Positions 1 to 9,275 of a stretch of DNA of 51,860 nt are shown one piece after another (position 1 is the first letter of the stretch; each line of letters starts with the position of its first letter). This DNA comes from Desulfomicrobium sp. UBA5193 (lineage in GTDB: Bacteria; Desulfobacterota; Desulfovibrionia; Desulfovibrionales; Desulfomicrobiaceae): NCBI GenBank assembly GCA_002412965.1, contig DHWB01000003.1:642-52501 (forward strand), read 5' to 3'. The translations under genes and the position numbers were made by a program. The notes beneath the pieces were generated by a model. That model had not been told where the DNA came from. It searched no databases and saw only the letters and a program-made list of their open reading frames with translations.

Positions 1-440
1 GAAAAAAAAGTGAATGAAATTGGGGAGTTCTTGGTCTCAGAGACCCAGGCGCTTGTAAAAGACTTGATGCTCATGCCTCTCTTCGCAACGCGAGTTTTTG
101 CTTATAATTTTAGAGTGATAGATATAAAAATAGGCTGATTTTGGGTAGATGAGGCGATTCTAAGGCCGAAAAAAGGGCCTTTTTAGAGAAAAAAGTGAAT
201 AAAATTGGGATGTTCTTGGTCTCAGAGACCCAGGCCATGGCAGGCACTAGAGTGGGGATTCTGAAGGTCCGCAGCGCGAGTTTTTATCAATAATTTTAGA
301 GTACTAGATATAAAAATAGCCAGATTTTTGACTGATGACCTCATTCTAAGGTCGAAAAAAGGGCCTTTTTAGAGAGAAAAGTGAATAAAATTGGGATGTT
401 CTTGGTCTCAGAGACCCAGGCCTCAATAAGACCCAGGCTG
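1..440. repeat. ~185-bp tandem repeat, two full units plus a partial third
   Basis: The same block recurs with a period of 185-186 bp. Each unit carries the dyad GGTCTCAGAGACC (33-45, 218-230, 404-416), then a variable middle, then 'gcgagttttt', 'ataattttagagt', 'agatataaaaatag' and 'gaaaaaagggccttttt'. The dyad and its flanks are nearly identical between units while the centre (about 50-90 and 235-275) differs. No credible ORF is present. The array lies directly upstream of the AT-rich polysaccharide block and may be a leader or regulatory repeat; its function is unknown. Confidence 0.85.
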
Positions 441-490
441 CAAACAGATAATTTGTTCATTAAAAATTTAAATCTCACATTAATAAAAAT

Positions 491-2173
491 ATGAATATTA
501 GAGTTAAAATACTATTTAATTTGTGCATATCAGTTATAGTAATTACGACTCTGTCAATAGTGTCGACATTTTCTTTTGCATATTCTTCAAAACTATTTGT
601 ATATATTGTAAATCCAATCAGTGATCAAAAAATATTGCCAGATATGGAAGAAATATACTTGCAATTTGAAAAAAACAACAAAGATAGTTTGATAAAAGTT
701 AAAGCGTGCAGAGGGGAGTTTGAGCCAGCATCATTTATTTTAAGGGCAGACGACGAATTAAATGATGTATCAATTACTGCATCTGATTTAAGCACTCAAA
801 ATGGATCGTTAATTGATAAGTCAAAAATAGATTTTAAATTAGTGAAATGTTGGTATCAGGCTGGTCGCCAAGTATGGGAAATAAACAAAAAAATGTTAGT
901 GCCTGAGTTGCTGCTAAAGGATGATACGCTTGTTGTAGTTGATAAGAATAAAAAGAAAAATTTTGTGCGGGTGAATAATTTAAATAAAAGCGAGTATGTA
1001 GATATTAGTTCGCCTCATTTAGAATTTACTGCTGCTTTTAAGATATATGATTCAAAAATTTTATTACCATTTAACCTGCAAGCTCAGACAAATAAGCAAG
1101 TATGGATTACCTTTCATGTTCCAGAGGAAGCTGACTCGGGAGTTTATAATGGAAAAATATTCATTAAAAATAAAAATAAATTGCAAAAAGAAATCGATAT
1201 CGAATTAACGGTATTGCCATTTGATCTAGAGCAACCATCTATAAGCTATGGGATTTACTATAGAGGAATGCTAAAGAATTATCCAATGCAAAATATAGGA
1301 TCTGATGATAAATCAATAAGCCAATACCTTATTGAGATTCAAAACATGAAGGATCACGGAATATTGTATCCTACCCTGCGTCAAGGATATGGCGAATTGT
1401 TAGGCACGGCACTTTCACTAAGGAGACGAGTTGGTTTGCCAACTGATAAGATTTTTTCTTTGGGTATCAGTACGCAAGATGTCGAGGGGGATGATAAACT
1501 TATCAGTTACAGCAGTGATGTTAAAAAGTGGAAATCATTAATGACCCTATACGGATATGAGGATCTTTACGTATACGGAAAAGATGAAGCAAAAGGTGAC
1601 GCGTTGCGTAAGCAGAGACTCGCTTGGGAAGTGACACATAAAGCTGGGGCAAAAGTTTTTGCGTCTTGTCACGAAGGAGCTGTGAACTTAGTCGGTGATC
1701 TTCTTGATGTTGCCATTCTCGCGGAAGAGTTCAAGCCTATGGAGGTAGCTAAATGGCAAAAAATGAATAAAAAAGTTTACATATATAGCAATCCTCAGGT
1801 TGGAATTGAAGATCCAGAATTATACAGACGAAATTACGGTTTTATGCTTATTATTAATGGGTATGATGGTGTGATGAACTATGCTTACCAACATTCAATG
1901 GGCCATATCTGGAATGATTTTGATGATAATAGATGGCGTGATCATGTTTTTGCTTATCCTACCAGTGATGGTGTAATTGATACATTGCAATGGGAGGGCT
2001 TTCGTGAAGCTGTTGATGATGTAAGGTATTTGACTACTTTAGAAGAATTAAGTGATTTTAAAAATTCTGAACTAAAATCTATTTATGAAGACATAGCTAA
2101 AGAAAAAAATTTAGAATTAATTAGAGATAAAATAATTGAGTTAATAATATCTATAAAAAATAAAAGTAACTAA
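491..2173 (+). CDS. Secreted GH123/DUF4091-like protein
   Basis: 560-aa exported protein with an N-terminal hydrophobic segment (about residues 8-30) that looks like a signal peptide or anchor. The middle is beta-rich (about 60-250). The C-terminal half resembles the DUF4091/GH123 catalytic domain: an Asp365-Glu366 pair follows a hydrophobic strand (VYGKDEA), as in the catalytic pair of GH123 N-acetyl-beta-hexosaminidases, and the C-terminal LQWEGFREAVDDVRYL stretch is typical of this family. It opens an AT-rich cluster of glycosyltransferases, so a role in trimming or modifying the exported polysaccharide is plausible. No clear Shine-Dalgarno is visible before the ATG. Substrate is unknown and the family assignment rests on motif memory. 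Confidence 0.7.
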   Translation: MNIRVKILFNLCISVIVITTLSIVSTFSFAYSSKLFVYIVNPISDQKILPDMEEIYLQFEKNNKDSLIKVKACRGEFEPASFILRADDELNDVSITASDLSTQNGSLIDKSKIDFKLVKCWYQAGRQVWEINKKMLVPELLLKDDTLVVVDKNKKKNFVRVNNLNKSEYVDISSPHLEFTAAFKIYDSKILLPFNLQAQTNKQVWITFHVPEEADSGVYNGKIFIKNKNKLQKEIDIELTVLPFDLEQPSISYGIYYRGMLKNYPMQNIGSDDKSISQYLIEIQNMKDHGILYPTLRQGYGELLGTALSLRRRVGLPTDKIFSLGISTQDVEGDDKLISYSSDVKKWKSLMTLYGYEDLYVYGKDEAKGDALRKQRLAWEVTHKAGAKVFASCHEGAVNLVGDLLDVAILAEEFKPMEVAKWQKMNKKVYIYSNPQVGIEDPELYRRNYGFMLIINGYDGVMNYAYQHSMGHIWNDFDDNRWRDHVFAYPTSDGVIDTLQWEGFREAVDDVRYLTTLEELSDFKNSELKSIYEDIAKEKNLELIRDKIIELIISIKNKSN

Positions 2174-2358
2174 TTTTTTTTGAAAGTTTGAATCTCTGAA
2201 TAAGTCGCAAAAAAACATGTCAGCTCATTATCTCTACAAATAAATAAAAATAAAAATTCTAATAAAGTTAAACAGTGAAATTTTTATAAAACATATAAGT
2301 AATTATAATTTGCTTTAGATGATATATAGTTGCATTAAGCAGTCATATAAAAAAAATT

Positions 2359-3585
2359 ATGTATAAAATATTATTATTAGGACTATTGCTATCATTTGGA
2401 TATGTTCATCCTATTATAAAACTGCCTTATGGGAATGTTTCATCAATAAGAATAGACGACATTGTCTGGTTCGCATTGTTTTTATATTGGTTAATTCGAC
2501 ATAAGCCAATATCTGCTATAAAAAATGCAGAAATTTCTATGTCGATTATAATGTATGTAATTTTCTGCGGGTTTTCTTTATTGTCTAGTTTTATATTTAT
2601 AGACGACGCCGTAATAACGATGCCACTAGTTTATGGCACTTTTTTTTATGCCAAACTTATTCAGTACTTTTCTATTTATTATATGGTAAGTTCTGTGATA
2701 TGGTCTGACAAAGATATTTTGCTGTTCATGAGAGTTTTGTTCTTCATGGGTATTATGGTCTCTTTTTTGGGTATATTGCAGCACGTGGGAGTTATAAATC
2801 TTCGGTATGATCCAACAATACCTCAAAACTCACGGCATGTGACCTCTACGCTTTCGTTTAATTATGCTCATCTTGGTGTATTTCAGCTAGTAATTTCACT
2901 TTTTACTCTTTCATTATTTCATGAAGCAAAAAATATATTAAGCAAGCTTTTTTATAGTTCAGCCTTAATGCTTTTTTTATACGTTCTGTTTTTGTCAGGT
3001 TCAAGAGCTGCATTCCTTGGAACTGTTGTAGCTCTTTGTATTTTTTTTATATATTCTGATCAGAAAAAATATTTACTAGGCATGATGTCAGTTGGGTTAT
3101 TAACAATATTTGTGATTGGTTTACCTGAATATATCGTAAATAGGCTTGGTGGAGGCTTCGGAGCAGGAGAAACAGGTATTGGAAGAATGAATTCCTGGAA
3201 AAACTTTCCAGATTACTTTAATGCCTCTGAATTTTTTAATGTTCTGTTTGGAGTAGGTTTTATGAGGTTCAAGTTTTCTGCAATAAGTTATTTTCATTCA
3301 ACCGCTGGTCATAATAATTTTTTAAATGCTTATGTAGAAACCGGAATTTTTGGATTTTTTTCTTTCTGTTATGTAATTTTTAGTATCTTTCAAAAAGCTA
3401 GGCGGCGACTAAAAGATTTTGTTAGTGGTGAATCAAGATATTTTAGAATTGGTTATTTTGCATCATTCATAGGTTTAGCAGTTACATGTGTATCCATGGA
3501 GACATTTTCCGTTGTTCTCGCCTTCACTAGTTTTCTAGGATTTTTCATGTTTATTACGGGAGTATTTGTTGGAAAGCGTCAATAA
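2359..3585 (+). CDS. O-antigen ligase / polysaccharide polymerase family membrane protein
   Basis: 408-aa polytopic inner-membrane protein with roughly ten to twelve hydrophobic segments. A larger loop near residues 260-325 carries the sequence HSTAGHNNFLNAYVETGIFG, the H-x-x-x-x-HN...ETG pattern of the Wzy_C/WaaL family. Such proteins polymerise oligosaccharide repeat units or ligate glycan to a lipid or protein acceptor on the periplasmic face. Together with the flippase and glycosyltransferases that follow, it suits a Wzx/Wzy-type pathway. Sequence alone cannot separate polymerase from ligase. The gene is very AT-rich, unlike the second half of the window. Confidence 0.8.
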   Translation: MYKILLLGLLLSFGYVHPIIKLPYGNVSSIRIDDIVWFALFLYWLIRHKPISAIKNAEISMSIIMYVIFCGFSLLSSFIFIDDAVITMPLVYGTFFYAKLIQYFSIYYMVSSVIWSDKDILLFMRVLFFMGIMVSFLGILQHVGVINLRYDPTIPQNSRHVTSTLSFNYAHLGVFQLVISLFTLSLFHEAKNILSKLFYSSALMLFLYVLFLSGSRAAFLGTVVALCIFFIYSDQKKYLLGMMSVGLLTIFVIGLPEYIVNRLGGGFGAGETGIGRMNSWKNFPDYFNASEFFNVLFGVGFMRFKFSAISYFHSTAGHNNFLNAYVETGIFGFFSFCYVIFSIFQKARRRLKDFVSGESRYFRIGYFASFIGLAVTCVSMETFSVVLAFTSFLGFFMFITGVFVGKRQ

Positions 3586-3598
3586 TAATAAAAATCAG

Positions 3599-4726
3599 AT
3601 GCCTCTTAAAGTGTTGCACATTGTCGGGCGACTTAACTATGGTGGCATCGAGACCATCATAAGAGATTTTGCAAAACGTCTTCCGCGTGACCGTATTATG
3701 CAAACTATCTGCTGTATCCTGCCAGGGGAGGGAGCGTTAACCGAAGAAGTGAGACGAGCAGGTGTCGTTGTTCATGTCATTCCATACAATTCTAGACGAA
3801 TAATCAGTTTCCTCAGAAATCTTTCTGCATTTATAAGAAATGAGGGGATTGACGTTGTTCACTCCCACATTTTTTTTTCGACGGTTTGGATAGCTTTGGC
3901 CTCCAAGCTTGGTGGCGTAAAAGGCTTTGTATCAACTATACATAGTATATACAGTTTATCGTTGACTAAGTGTATAGAATTTCGTATTTTAAATATGATT
4001 GCAAATCAATTTATAAGTAAAAACGTTTGCATATCTTCATCGGTATTGAATAATTCTCTTAAAAACTTTGGGCTTAGAAAATCTACATTCGAGGTAATAC
4101 ATAACGGAATAGACACTACTGTCTTCACTGGTGACTATGAATTCAAAAATATTTATACAGAAATTGGAGTTCCCTCTGACGCTATTATTGTAGGGACTGT
4201 CGGATCTCTTCGCGAGATAAAAAATCAATCAATGTTGCTCAAATCGTTATCTCAGGCTATACAAAAAGGAATGAATGTTTGCGGTATTATTGTTGGAGAA
4301 GGATCTTTGCGTAAGAAATTAGAAGATGAGGCTAAGTCTTTGAATATTGACGACAAGATATTTTTTACAGGTGCAAGAAATGATGTTCCTGAGATACTGT
4401 CTGGTTTAGATATATTTGTCTTAACTTCTATTTATGAAGGTGTTGGTAACGTAATTTTAGAAGCTATGTCTTCAAAGTTGCCTGTTATAGTAACAAATTT
4501 TCAAGCTGCTTTTGAATTAATAAATAATAATATTGATGGATACATTGTCCCTGTGAATGATGTAAATGCTCTTGCTCAAAAAATTGAATATCTGTATTAT
4601 AACTCAGAAGAGCGTGAATCTATTGGAAGAACTGCACGTAAGAAAGCTGTTGAAAATTTTGACGCTACTAAAATGTTGGCTGGATATGAACGACTCTACT
4701 ATGAGATAGCGGGTAGAACTCAATGA
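3599..4726 (+). CDS. GT4-family glycosyltransferase
   Basis: About 375-aa cytoplasmic GT-B glycosyltransferase of the GT4/WcaL-like type. The N-terminus KVLHIVGRLNYGGIET is the classical donor-sugar enzyme start. The C-terminal nucleotide-sugar domain has VGEG, the acidic STSIYEGVGNVILEAM (E-x7-E) motif and a G(R/K) segment. It probably adds one sugar to the lipid-linked repeat unit. The start is uncertain: in-frame TTG codons at 3566 and 3569 lie behind a GGGAG at about 3558 and would overlap the preceding gene, whereas ATG 3599 has no obvious ribosome-binding site but gives the usual family start. The 3' end overlaps the flippase gene by 4 bp (ATGA), so the two are translationally coupled. 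Confidence 0.88.
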   Translation: MPLKVLHIVGRLNYGGIETIIRDFAKRLPRDRIMQTICCILPGEGALTEEVRRAGVVVHVIPYNSRRIISFLRNLSAFIRNEGIDVVHSHIFFSTVWIALASKLGGVKGFVSTIHSIYSLSLTKCIEFRILNMIANQFISKNVCISSSVLNNSLKNFGLRKSTFEVIHNGIDTTVFTGDYEFKNIYTEIGVPSDAIIVGTVGSLREIKNQSMLLKSLSQAIQKGMNVCGIIVGEGSLRKKLEDEAKSLNIDDKIFFTGARNDVPEILSGLDIFVLTSIYEGVGNVILEAMSSKLPVIVTNFQAAFELINNNIDGYIVPVNDVNALAQKIEYLYYNSEERESIGRTARKKAVENFDATKMLAGYERLYYEIAGRTQ

Positions 4727-6279
4727 AAGGCAGATTGCTTTCAATAAGCTCCGTTGCGGTGTTAAATTTTTTCGGTATGGTCGCTGGATTTTTTGTCAAT
4801 TCTTTTTTGGCATACAGTTTTGGTGCTGGATTTGAAACTGACGCATATCTAATCGCTAGCATGGTTCCGACTTTTTTTGTCTATATGATGGGTTTTGATT
4901 CCCTCAAAGGTCTAGCTCGAACTCTCTTCATTGATGTCTCAAAAAATAGAAAAGAGGGCTTGAGTGCTGCCTTTTGTAACCTGTTTAATGCGACTTTAGT
5001 CGCAGGTGTACTCATTTCGGTTATAGCGTTTTTTCTTACGCCCCTAATTGTTAAATTATTGGCGCCTGGTAGCTCGGATGAAACTCACATACTGGCAACA
5101 TCACTTTGCAAGATTATGATTCCGTCTATTTTTTTGATCGCTCTTGCTAATTTAAGTTCAAGCATTCTTAATATGTGGAACCAATTTTTTCTCCCATCAT
5201 TTGGTATTTTTTTTCAAAAAGTAATAATAATCTTTTCAATAGTTGCATTTTGCAGTATTATTGGGATTTATAGCGCTGCTATTGGGATGCTTGTTGGTGC
5301 TATATTTAGCCTTTTAATTATTATGTTGCCTATATTTCTATCAGATAAAATCATATACTCTTTCAAATTAGACATGAGCTCAGCTATTTTAAAAGATTTT
5401 GTTAAACTTTTCAGTCCTTTGATTTTTTTAATGTTAATAATGCAAGTAAATAGCGCTGTTATACAGTTTTTAGGTTCATTTTATGAGCAAGGTACAATCA
5501 CAAAACTTAATTATGCTAAATCGGTCGCTAGCTTGATAATACCTGTTATTGTTACACCAGTGCTCAGCGTTTATCTTAATGACTTTTGTACTCATGTTTC
5601 GGAAAAGGATACAGCAGGTTTAGTTCAAAGATATAGGTTTGTATACAGAGTCCTTCTGCTGTTTTTAGGTTTTGTAATACTTTTGCAGTTTTCTTTTCCT
5701 AAAAATATAATTTCTATTTTGTTTCAGAGAGGTGCTTTTACTGCAAATGATGTTAACGCAACTTCACTGTATTACATAATCTTCTTGATTGGCGTCCCTT
5801 TCCAGGCTTACGGGCTCTTGGCAAATTACCTTCTTTTAGCGGCTAAAAGAACAGACCTTATTTTAAAAGTTGGTATTTATACAGTCTGTGCCAACTTAGC
5901 ATTTAGTACATTACTGGCATGTGCGTATGGACCTGTCGGGATTGTTATTGGCGCATCTGCTGCATGGTTTGTTCATGCTCTTGTTTTTCATATGCAAGCA
6001 AAAAACATAGTACAGATTCCACTGCTTGAAAATTGTTTTAAATGGACGTTTAAAATATTTTTTTTATTGCTTTTAATTTTAGTTGGAATGTTGTTTATCT
6101 GGCATCCAGTGCAGTTTTCTAATTTTGACGCTAATTGGAATAATATTTTGAATATCAGTTTAGGTGGAATAGTTGCGATGACTTTTTTTGTCATTTTTTT
6201 AATTATATTTAAAGTTGAAGAAGGGTTACAGGCAATCAAAACTACTCGGAGGTATTTATCCGGGCGATATAATTGCTAG
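4723..6279 (+). CDS. MurJ/MviN-like lipid-linked glycan flippase
   Basis: 518-aa membrane protein with about 14 hydrophobic segments over its whole length, matching MurJ/MviN-family MOP-superfamily flippases (NFFGMVAGFFVNSFLAYSFG near the start, FQRGAFTANDV near residue 335). MurJ-like paralogues inside polysaccharide clusters usually flip undecaprenyl-linked repeat units rather than lipid II. That role is inferred from position between glycosyltransferases and next to the O-antigen ligase homologue. It starts in the ATGA overlap with the upstream glycosyltransferase. The cluster has no other Wzx candidate. Confidence 0.85.
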   Translation: MKGRLLSISSVAVLNFFGMVAGFFVNSFLAYSFGAGFETDAYLIASMVPTFFVYMMGFDSLKGLARTLFIDVSKNRKEGLSAAFCNLFNATLVAGVLISVIAFFLTPLIVKLLAPGSSDETHILATSLCKIMIPSIFLIALANLSSSILNMWNQFFLPSFGIFFQKVIIIFSIVAFCSIIGIYSAAIGMLVGAIFSLLIIMLPIFLSDKIIYSFKLDMSSAILKDFVKLFSPLIFLMLIMQVNSAVIQFLGSFYEQGTITKLNYAKSVASLIIPVIVTPVLSVYLNDFCTHVSEKDTAGLVQRYRFVYRVLLLFLGFVILLQFSFPKNIISILFQRGAFTANDVNATSLYYIIFLIGVPFQAYGLLANYLLLAAKRTDLILKVGIYTVCANLAFSTLLACAYGPVGIVIGASAAWFVHALVFHMQAKNIVQIPLLENCFKWTFKIFFLLLLILVGMLFIWHPVQFSNFDANWNNILNISLGGIVAMTFFVIFLIIFKVEEGLQAIKTTRRYLSGRYNC

Positions 6280-6309
6280 ATATGTTTTTGGTCAAAAAGG
6301 TAGGAGTAC

Positions 6310-7467
6310 ATGCAGCCAAGACACGTTTCAGTCATACCTAACGGTCCATTAAAAAATGACAACGGGATTGTAAGAGTAGATCGACAAATGGCGACCTTTA
6401 TTGAGGAAATGTCTTTTAACTTTGAAGCAATATCTATGCTGCAATTTAAGATTGATCAATATGACTTCAATGACTATGATATAAGTTATATAGATAATGT
6501 CGCAGTATTATTTATAAAGACAACTAAGTTTAAACTTTTTGACTATTTTAGAAGTATATTTAAAATATTAGTAGTTCTAAAAGGTACTGACTTCTCGTAT
6601 ATATTTTTTCCAGGACATTTATCGCTTGTTTATGCTGCTATATCTTTAATTTTAAAGAAGCCGTTTGCCCTCTATGTAAGGGGAGAATATGATCGTGGTT
6701 GCAAAGTGTATTTTTTTTCTCATATAATAAAATTTTTAAATAAAATAATTATAAAAAAATCTGTTTTTGTGCTTACAACTGGTAAATTATTTATGGAGCG
6801 ATTGGGAGATATACATTCTAATGTCGAACAAGTTTCGCCTATGATTGAGGTTTCTAAAACAGATATTTTTGAATCTCGTCATTACATTCATAGTCATGTC
6901 ATAAAAATTTTATTTGTTTCAAGAATTTTGAAAGAAAAAGGTATTTTTGTATTGCTTGAAGCTTTGCAGAAGTTAAAATCAACTGGAAATCGTTTTCATT
7001 TTGTTTGCGTTGGAGAGGGTCCTGATTTTTCAGCTGTAGAAGCATATATTGAAAAAGCAGATTTGTTAAATTGTACCACTATAGTTGGTCATATTAGCGA
7101 CGTGAACAAGCTTAAAGATTATTATAGAGAAGCAGATATCTTCATCATGCCATCCTTTAGTGAGGGATTTCCAAGAACCTTGTATGAAGCAATGACTTTT
7201 GGTTTGCCAATCATAACAACCTTTGTAGGCAGTATAACTTCATTAATGGTTGACCAAAGCAACTGTTTAAAAGTAAATGTTTCTGATGTGGAAGACCTAT
7301 CATCTAAAATTTGTAATTTGATTACAAATACTCCCTTATGTGAAAAACTTGGAAGAAATGCAATGGCGACAATGCTACATTTTTACGAAAACTGTCAGTA
7401 TTCGCATGCACAACAAGTTAATATAAAAATAAATCATTTTTATAATTTAACTACTAACAATTTATGA
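6310..7467 (+). CDS. GT4-family glycosyltransferase
   Basis: 385-aa GT-B glycosyltransferase. Visible features are the C-terminal domain beginning about residue 195 (VIKILFVSRILKEKGIFVLLEAL), a VGEGPD loop, and the MPSFSEGFPRTLYEAMTFGLP E-x7-E motif of family GT4. A TAGGAG ribosome-binding site lies just upstream of ATG 6310, 30 bp after the flippase gene. The N-terminal acceptor domain is unusually AT-rich and not distinctive, so the sugar added cannot be predicted. It is the last gene of the strongly AT-rich block. Confidence 0.87.
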   Translation: MQPRHVSVIPNGPLKNDNGIVRVDRQMATFIEEMSFNFEAISMLQFKIDQYDFNDYDISYIDNVAVLFIKTTKFKLFDYFRSIFKILVVLKGTDFSYIFFPGHLSLVYAAISLILKKPFALYVRGEYDRGCKVYFFSHIIKFLNKIIIKKSVFVLTTGKLFMERLGDIHSNVEQVSPMIEVSKTDIFESRHYIHSHVIKILFVSRILKEKGIFVLLEALQKLKSTGNRFHFVCVGEGPDFSAVEAYIEKADLLNCTTIVGHISDVNKLKDYYREADIFIMPSFSEGFPRTLYEAMTFGLPIITTFVGSITSLMVDQSNCLKVNVSDVEDLSSKICNLITNTPLCEKLGRNAMATMLHFYENCQYSHAQQVNIKINHFYNLTTNNL

Positions 7468-7602
7468 TTATATGGTTTGTATGTGAATTAGGTTTCTAAT
7501 AGTTTTTTAGAGATTCACTGGTTTATTATTAGAACGATATTCTGTCGAAATGTGCCAATTTTTTCGGATACAATTCATTTTTTTTGATAGTTGATTCAGT
7601 AA

Positions 7603-7716
7603 TGTATTTTTTCTAGTCAAAATTCTCCAAGGTTACCAACGATGCAGTTCAAAATAGCAGATCTTCAGCGCAGATTCCTCTGCTCAGATTTGATCGATCA
7701 TCTTGAACCTCTAAAC
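7603..7716 (+). repeat. Diverged direct repeat, copy 1
   Basis: About 110 bp resembling 9461-9574 at roughly three quarters identity by eye. Shared cores include TACCAACGATGCAG, TTCCTCTGC and CAGATTTGATCGATCA. The copies lie upstream of the GT4 gene (8103) and the WcaF gene (9792). It may be the remnant of a mobile element or a duplicated leader; no open frame is conserved in both copies. Confidence 0.65.
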
Positions 7717-8022
7717 CTCATTCTGGGATTGGCAAGTCCTGGGTCCAGGACCCTAATTACCGCCCTATTGCGGCCAGTATTGATTCACTTGGAAAGCTGT
7801 GTGACCCGTTCGGGCTGATCATTTACTAGTAACATTGAAAGTCGAATTATATATATCAATATTAATCGTCGATCGAGAAATTTGCATTTGTATGTTAATA
7901 ATATAGATTTTTATTAATACGGTGCAGAAATCTACGCTCCCAAGGCGTGATCAGAGATATCTGGCTTGGCCTTGCGAGTTCTTACAAGTCACGGTGTCGA
8001 AGCCAAAAATTGGCCAGGAAGG

Positions 8023-8043
8023 CCCCCCCCTATGGGGGGGGGG
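8023..8043. repeat. C8-TAT-G10 inverted homopolymer hairpin
   Basis: Eight C residues, the triplet TAT, then ten G residues, 60 bp upstream of the next start codon. It can fold into a very stable hairpin with a 3-nt loop. No T-run follows, so it is not a standard terminator. Such tracts are prone to slippage and assembly error; the length could vary between cells. Confidence 0.75.
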
Positions 8044-8102
8044 TAACCAATTTCAGCGATTTTATTACTAACACCAATTCTATCTACATTTGAGAGTAAC
8101 AA

Positions 8103-9275
8103 TTGACGCGCCCAATTATAATGGCATTTTCTAGTTGGTTTCTTCCTGGCTATAAAGCAGGTGGACCGATCCGTGTTCTGGCTAATATCATCCAACAACT
8201 GGAGCAGGATTTCTGTTTCAAAGTTGTGACTCGCGATAGAGATTTAGGTGATGATAAGCCGTTCGCTAATATCCGAGGTGATTGTTGGACCAAAGTTGGT
8301 TCCAATGATGTCAAGTATCTGGGGATAAGAGAAAGGACGCCATGGGTGTTACGAAATATCATCAGAAAAAATCGACCGGATCTTATTTATTTGAACAGTT
8401 TCTTCGACCCAGCGTTCTCTCTTATCCCGCTTTTTTTAGGTCGGTTTCGACTGCTTTCTCACGATTTCCCAATCGTAATCGCCCCACGCGGGGAATTTGC
8501 GCCAGCGGCATTGGCGATCAAGTCTCGACGTAAAGCGCTGTTTTGCCATATCGCAAAAATTATTGGTCTGTGTAAGCGTGTCATTTGGCAAGCGGGTAGC
8601 GAACATGAGGCACGAGATATCCACCAAGTATGGGGTGAAGAGGCTGAAGTTGTAATTGCCCCCGATCTACCGCCATGTTTCTTAATGCCTGCCGATGAAA
8701 GAGGTGAGAAACGTAAAGTCCTTGGGTCTGTTCGGGCAGTATTTCTGTCGAGGTTAGCCCCAATTAAGAATCTTCTGGGTGCCTTGCAAATGCTCATTAC
8801 TGCCAACACTCCGATCCAACTGGATATCTACGGCCCGATGGAAGACACAGCATATTGGGAAACTTGTCAGCAATGCATTGCGCTTCTGCCAAAAAATATT
8901 TCAGTGCGCTACCTTGGTCCAATCGAAAATAGCGAGGTCGGTGCTATCTTCTCGCAGTACGATTTGTTGTACCTGCCTACTCTGGGAGAAAGTTTTGGAC
9001 ATGTTATTCTGGAGGCGCTGTTGGCCGGTTGTCCAGTTCTGATCAGTGATCAAACTCCTTGGCATGGGTTGGAAGAGGATAAGGCTGGATGGGTTGTCCC
9101 TCTTGATAATCCCGGCCAGTTTCGAGATATTTTGCATCGAGTTGCACAAATGGACACTAAAGAATATCTGCCATGGCATCATGGTGCGCGGCGTTATGCA
9201 TTAAAGATTTGCAATAACCAAGCATCCGTTGCCTCCAGTCGCAATCTCTTTAAATATGCAATTGAAAAAAGGTAA
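8103..9275 (+). CDS. GT4-family glycosyltransferase
   Basis: 390-aa GT-B enzyme, N-terminal AFSSWFLPGYKAGGPIRVLANI (the GG-P acceptor-loop motif) and C-terminal FLSRLAPIKNLLGAL followed by LPTLGESFGHVILEALLAGCP, the E-x7-E signature of GT4. It probably uses a nucleotide sugar to extend the exported glycan. The chosen start is TTG 8103, six bases after a TGAGAG ribosome-binding-like site; the first ATG (8121) would cut into the conserved first strand. GC content is clearly higher than in the genes left of 7.5 kb, so it was probably acquired separately. Confidence 0.87.
   Translation: MTRPIIMAFSSWFLPGYKAGGPIRVLANIIQQLEQDFCFKVVTRDRDLGDDKPFANIRGDCWTKVGSNDVKYLGIRERTPWVLRNIIRKNRPDLIYLNSFFDPAFSLIPLFLGRFRLLSHDFPIVIAPRGEFAPAALAIKSRRKALFCHIAKIIGLCKRVIWQAGSEHEARDIHQVWGEEAEVVIAPDLPPCFLMPADERGEKRKVLGSVRAVFLSRLAPIKNLLGALQMLITANTPIQLDIYGPMEDTAYWETCQQCIALLPKNISVRYLGPIENSEVGAIFSQYDLLYLPTLGESFGHVILEALLAGCPVLISDQTPWHGLEEDKAGWVVPLDNPGQFRDILHRVAQMDTKEYLPWHHGARRYALKICNNQASVASSRNLFKYAIEKR

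Larger units (their letters stand above)
7468..8102. other. Gene-free spacer with repeat copy and C8/G10 hairpin
   Basis: No convincing coding region in about 635 bp. It contains the first copy of a diverged repeat (7603-7716), a perfect dyad GGGTCCAGGACCC at 7741-7753, and a C8-TAT-G10 inverted homopolymer (8023-8043) shortly before the next glycosyltransferase. Composition changes here from very AT-rich on the left to balanced on the right, so this looks like a junction between two polysaccharide modules. Confidence 0.7.

Noticed and set aside
7735..7753. AGTCC/GGACC dyad in the 7.7-kb spacer as a regulon box
   Set aside because: Half-sites are 8 bp apart, not 9, and it lies in a larger palindrome GGGTCCAGGACCC; excluded from the list of boxes.
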